A stretch of DNA of 64,000 nucleotides, from positions 124,001 to 188,000 of the forward strand of contig JAQJZZ010000021.1 of assembly GCA_030077755.1 (NCBI GenBank), read 5' to 3'. Numbering within the stretch: position 1 is the stretch's first letter; each line of letters starts with the position of its first letter. Both the position numbers and the translations under genes were made by a program. The notes under the pieces are model-generated. The model searched no databases and was not told where the DNA came from. It saw only the letters and a program-made list of their open reading frames with translations. Origin of the DNA: Filosporella fistucella (taxonomy: Eukaryota > Ascomycota > Leotiomycetes > Helotiales). This document shows, piece by piece, positions 59,624 through 64,000 of this stretch.

Positions 59624-60004
59624 TGTGGAAATCCTTGGTCCTCAGTTGTTCCTCATCTCGAGTTGAAAGCCGCTCTCTAGAGTTAAATCGGCACGAAACA
59701 GGACTAGCGGATTTATTAGTCCCCTCACGAAAAGGCAACTCCATGAGCTCGACTTCACCTGCTAACACCACGAACTCTTTCAAGTCAATCTCGACTCTCA
59801 CTTATTTTTTTCTATTCAATCCTGTTCTAACGAATGAAACATAATTCTTCATTCAAAACCGAGAATCTAGCACTGCTGGATAATCTCCATCGCGACTGTT
59901 CAGCCTTACTCTTGTTTTTGTCGCTATTCTCCTTCTGACGACACAGATTACTTTTACCAGCCAATTATTTTCATTTTCAGCAACGAGACAACTGCTTAGT
60001 AGAC
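59624..60004. promoter_or_regulatory. Divergent promoter region, GYP1 / HRP1
   Basis: 381 bp between start codons, with a pyrimidine-rich run (CTCGACTCTC, CTCTTGTTTTTGTC) before the HRP1 ATG. No named element recognised. Confidence 0.4.
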
Positions 60005-62994
60005 ATGGCGGACGACAATTTTGAAGAGGATCTCTTCGCTGATTTGTATGTCAACCTGGAGCGCCCCGTCACTCTCACAAGCTTGTATAACGGCAGCCTT
60101 TAACAACACTTGAGGGGACAGCTAGCCCTTCTCCTTCATGACGCGGTAGATAGTACCCTTTACTGACATGCAGTCGCAGGTACACTGAAGATGATGTTGC
60201 GCAAAAGGCACCAGCCGCTGAAGCCGAAGTCAAGAATGAACCTGCCCCGACAGAACCCAAACAGGAAGAAACAGAACACCAGGTAAAAGAGGATGGGGAA
60301 GGCGACGAGCAAATGTACAATGGTGAACAGGACCTGGAGGATGAGATTGATTTCAACCTGGGAAGTGGAAACCATTATGATACATCCAGTCATGAAGCTC
60401 ATGGTCCTGGCATTAAGGAAGACGGGTAAGATTGCGGTTGTTTTCTTTCCTAATTTATCTTATATACGTCGCACAACATTTGACCGTAGATGCATGGATT
60501 CCGACCTCATGCTCGCACGATTTGAAAATATTGCACAGCCGCAACACACAGCAGGAGGAAAACTCAGTGATGGGAGAAGTAAAATTACTATTGGGGATTG
60601 TGGCATTGAGGACACACGATATGCTTGTGGATGTACGGGTGTTACAGATCGTGGGCCATAATCTGCAAGTACAAAGCTAGGAAGGGAGCTGGGAATGGAT
60701 TGGTGCTGCCATACTACTGGGACTTAGCAAGCGTAACAACATTCAGTCAAAGCTAGGACGTATGGGTGCGCATCGATAGGAAATGGCGAATAGCAGAACA
60801 AAAACAGATATGCATCGGACCTGGGGCTGGAGGCGATATCAGACGCAAAGAGGCTGGTTTGGGAGGCTGACTGGGGAATGGGTTCACCTCATGCATTCGC
60901 CATCAACAGCGGCCATAGTCACATAGCCTATTGTCGAGATTATCTTCATAGAGCATCAAAGGAGGCTACAGATAGCAAACGAGCAGCGCATAGCGCTCGA
61001 CGCCAGTACCTAGCATCACGATAGCAAAAGACACCATTGTTCTTGGATATCTTGCGGTGTCATTCTTCATTGCATGACTCCTTCGGGCTTACATTGGCAT
61101 GCTATGGCAGAAGGTCTGCTTGGTTTGTGGAAGCCTTGGACGTTCCTCAAACTTACTTGGAAATTTGCCACCAGCTTCACGGACATGATTATGAGTCGCA
61201 GCTTGCTGCAGCCTTTATCTCCTGCTCCCCCCATTGCCGGCTGCTCGTATTCTTCTCAAGCTGGGTTGGTGGAAGTAATGAACTCCGCAAGCTATGCCGA
61301 AGCGAAACATGCCTGGCTTCAAAATCCAACAGGAGTTCGGATGCGACAAATCTCAAGAAACGCAGAAACGCCAACATTTCAGGACCAGCACAATGATCAT
61401 CCTTTCTCATGTTTTATGTTTCAGATGGCGCTTTTTTTAGTCGCATTGATCAATTGCTAACCAGATATGACTTCACAGGAAAATGTTCATTGGTGGGTTG
61501 AATTGGGAGACCACTGATCGTGAGTTATGATGCGACCGTGCTATTCATGTATGCCATCTAATTATTTGTTCAGAATCATTGAAAGAATACTTTTCACAAT
61601 TTGGAGAAGTAGTGGAATGCACTGTTATGAGAGATGGAGCTTCCGGACGTTCACGAGGTTTTGGATTTCTTACTTTTAAGGATGCTCGCACTGTCAACAT
61701 CGTGATGGTGAAGGAACATTACCTTGATGGAAAGATTGTAAGTGCTGAGCTTTGGTTATTTTTGTCGATCCTACTTGCCCTCCAATTGTCGTTTTATATG
61801 GCAATCGTGAACCAATTAACAATGTCCTAGATCGACCCCAAGCGCGCTATCCCGCGAGATGAACAAGAACGTACAAGCAAGATTTTTGTTGGCGGTGTCT
61901 CTCAAGAGGCAACCGAACAAGACTTCAAGGAGTACTTCATGCAGTTTGGCCGAGTCGTAGATGCAACTTTGATGATGGACAAAGACACCGGCAGGCCACG
62001 AGGATTCGGATTCGTTACCTTTGACAGCGAGGCAGCAGTAGATGCTTGCTTAGACTCTCCACTTGAGATCCTCGGTAAGCCGATCGAAGTTAAGAAAGCT
62101 CAGCCAAGAGGAAATATGCGCGAAGAGGAAGAACCCCGTGGTGGACGCCAAAATCGTTTCCGCAAAGGCAACGACGAATCTCAGAATTCCAATCAAGTCC
62201 CACAAGGAGGTGGTAATCAAATGGCACCGGGTGGCATGACACCTCAGGTTATGGCCCAGTATTGGCAAAGAATGCAACAATACTTTGCCATGATGCAACA
62301 ACAGATGGCGATGGGTGCCGGACGAGGTATGGGTGGAATGCCAGGAGGGATGAATCCAGCCATGATGATGCAAATGCAGCAGATGCAAGCTATGCAACAA
62401 CAAATGCAACAAGGAAATCGCAGCCAGAGTCCACAAAGTCCTGGAACTGGTATGGCCGGAATGCAAAATATGAATCCTGCAATGATGCAACAGATGCAAC
62501 AGATGCAGCAAATGCAACAAATGCAAGGCATGAATGGTGGTGCTGGTATGGGAGCTGGTTACGCTGCTGGTGGTGGCAGCAATCCCGGAGGTCGAGTTGG
62601 TACTCCAGGCTACAATGCTTATGAACAACAAATGTTCGAACAGCAGAAGTATGAGCAACAGCAAATGCGTCGCGCTGCTCGGGAGCAATCTCAATATGGT
62701 GGTCAAGGAGGTTATGGCATGGGCGGTGGTGGACCAACTTCTTGGGAGGGCATGTATGATGATGTTCCTCAGCCAGCTGTTCCGACAGGAGGTGGAGGAG
62801 GTGGCCGTGGAGGATTTTCTGGTGGACGAGGCGGGGGAAGCAGTAGAGGTTCAGCACCACCACAAAATGGCCCTGCCAGTGCTCCTCCTGCTAATGCACC
62901 AACCGGACCAAAGAATGCTGGTAAACCTGGTGCTAATTACCGTGGAGGCGGCCGAGGTGGTAATAGAGGATTCCATCCTTACTCTCGAGGATAG
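60005..62994 (+). CDS. HRP1: mRNA 3'-end/hnRNP factor Hrp1 (Nab4), two RRMs
   Basis: Five exons: 60005-60045, 60180-60425, 61479-61519, 61574-61737, 61831-62994; introns 134, 1,053, 54 and 93 bp; 551 residues. The N-terminus is acidic. RRM1 (~97-175) has RNP2 MFIGGL and RNP1 RGFGFLTF and is cut by three introns. RRM2 (~180-255) has IFVGGV and RGFGFVTF. The linker IDPKRAIPRDEQER between them is typical of the Hrp1/Nab4/Musashi group. Then come a Met/Gln-rich tract (~275-400; repeats of MQQMQQ), a Gly-rich part and a C-terminal RGG region. Hrp1 binds UA-rich efficiency elements in cleavage factor IB, shuttles to the cytoplasm and feeds poly(A) site choice. All phases are consistent. Confidence 0.94.
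60426..61478 (+). other. 1,053-bp intron of HRP1, possible alternative exon
   Basis: By far the longest intron of the window. The canonical donor GTAAGA at 60426 is followed by a pyrimidine-rich stretch and an AG at 60488-60489 that would make a 64-bp intron. From there a frame in phase with exon 2 stays open for 56 codons to a TAA at 60659-60661. Using that acceptor would truncate the protein before RRM1. The remaining ~800 bp up to the CTAAC-containing acceptor region at 61,455-61,478 have no recognised content, although several frames are open for ~100 codons. Confidence 0.6.
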
Positions 62995-63677
62995 ACAGAT
63001 CGGGGCCATATCTTTTTCTAGAAGACTCTATCTTATTCTCTCGACTGGAAGGTTCTGGCGATCTACATCTTTGCTTGTGTTTGAGGGGAACCAATACTGG
63101 TTAGAAATGGCAAAAGCTAATGGGATGGCAAATATACCGGGGAACTTAGTCTCCTGTTCTGGGTCTCTGGGTAGGGGCGGGGTAAGGTTGCATTGCTCGG
63201 CACTATGGAGTGGGAGGCGTTAATGCCCTCGAAATGGTTCAGCTGTAATTGAATAAGTTCCAAAAACGTTTGTGTCTGTCTGTCTGTGAAGTGTTGAAAC
63301 AATTTTGTGAAATCCCAAAGTCGAAATTTGGCTAGCACAAGCTGTGGCTACTTATCTGGCGTTGCAAGCATATTGTATTTAGCTCAATTTAGGGAAACAG
63401 AGGCTACGATAATAGATGTGCTCAAATAGAGATATTACCCCCCGAATCATCTTCCCCAAATGTCCAAGAAAGTACATATCTCCCGGGTGAACAGAGGGTT
63501 AATATCGAAATCAACTGGAACCTAAATAGACCAGCACGTGATACGCGCCAAGCCATCCTGTCCCTGAGCTGGAGGATCTGCTTCTCCCGGACTAACCTAA
63601 CACATCAAATATCACCAGAGTCCATCAATACAATATAAACCAACCTCTACCCTATCCCATCTGAATCCCACCAAACC
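62995..63677. other. 683-bp spacer, HRP1 3' UTR and next promoter
   Basis: Tandem arrangement. Contains a TGTC microsatellite (63272-63288). Nothing else recognised. Confidence 0.5.
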
Positions 63678-63975
63678 ATGTCCTCCTCCCCCGAAGACCC
63701 AGAACCCTCTGTCTTCCGGTACATAGTCGGTTTCCTGCTCATCGGACTCGCATGGGGCTTCACCACTCCCTTCATCCGCGCTGCAGCACGCACACATTCT
63801 CCCCCAGCTCACCCTATCCTAGAGACGCCAGCTGTGAGAGATAGCTGGGTGAGAAGTAAATTGTACGGGGCCTTTTTTGGGGTACTGGATTTGCTTAGGA
63901 ATCCTAGGTATGCGGTGCCGTTGGTGATTAATTTGACGGGGAGCGTGTGGTTTTTCCTGTTGATCGGGAAGGCTG
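63678..63975 (+). CDS. TMEM234-like membrane protein, 5' part only
   Basis: The gene is cut by the window edge. The first exon runs from the ATG at 63678 to 63975 and ends at a donor GTATGT. The first 99 codons include one membrane segment near the N-terminus (VGFLLIGLAWGFTTPFIRAA) and a second one (YAVPLVINLTGSVWFFLLIGKAG). This pair, with GLAWGxTxPxxR and the NxxGS/GKA block, fits the TMEM234/UPF0546 family of small multi-pass membrane proteins related to drug/metabolite transporters. Function unknown. The remaining exons lie outside the window. Confidence 0.8.
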
Positions 63976-64000
63976 GTATGTTTTTACCTTTTTTCTTCGA

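Noticed and set aside
61037..61460. Two open frames of ~120 codons in the HRP1 intron
   Set aside because: Neither begins with a convincing start or shows a motif; they lie within the long intron and are most simply chance.
62050..62706. 218-residue minus-strand frame rich in Leu and His
   Set aside because: Antisense shadow of the Met/Gln codon repeats of HRP1.

Overview
This window looks like nuclear DNA from a filamentous ascomycete (Pezizomycotina). The genes carry many short GT-AG introns, mostly 42-63 bp, often with a CTAAC-like branch site just before the AG. Intergenic gaps reach 5.6 kb and the gene set is ordinary fungal housekeeping. From the feel of the proteins I would guess Leotiomycetes, but that is inference.

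Layout. The left part (1-32,850) is gene-poor. It holds a long coiled-coil protein, divergent from the oligosaccharyltransferase subunit OST3; a PXA-PX-Nexin_C sorting nexin, divergent from the transcription coactivator SUB1/PC4; a multi-exon gene of unknown function whose 3' end sits in a decayed tandem duplication; a DUF3253 zinc-binding protein; the vacuolar PI(3,5)P2 regulator VAC7; a secreted GPI-type protein with three 8-cysteine repeats and two further C-terminal repeats; and a broken MYND zinc-finger gene. These are separated by long, AT-rich, apparently empty spacers.

The right part (32,851-64,000) is dense. In order it holds a Wee1 kinase, a secreted alpha/beta hydrolase of the TAP family, the 18S rRNA dimethylase DIM1, gamma-tubulin complex component 3 (SPC98/alp6), the SAGA subunit HFI1/ADA1, actin-interacting protein AIP1, a BRE4-like membrane protein, DNA polymerase epsilon subunit DPB2, an SHNi-TPR histone chaperone (NASP/Hif1 type), a Gyp1-like Rab GAP, the mRNA 3'-end factor HRP1, and the start of a TMEM234-like gene cut by the window edge.

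How they relate. There are no operons and no obvious biosynthetic cluster. Several cell-cycle genes (WEE1, GCP3, DPB2 with its divergent histone-chaperone neighbour) have ACGCGT boxes upstream, the MBF/DSC1-type G1/S element, so part of the right half may be co-expressed at S-phase entry. The most unusual items are the duplicated exon-intron units at 14.3-14.7 kb, the Cys-repeat surface protein, the 1-kb HRP1 intron with a frame-compatible alternative exon, and apparent single-base deletions in both a dead gene and a conserved GAP gene, which could be real or assembly errors. I did not find a clearly novel multi-gene system.
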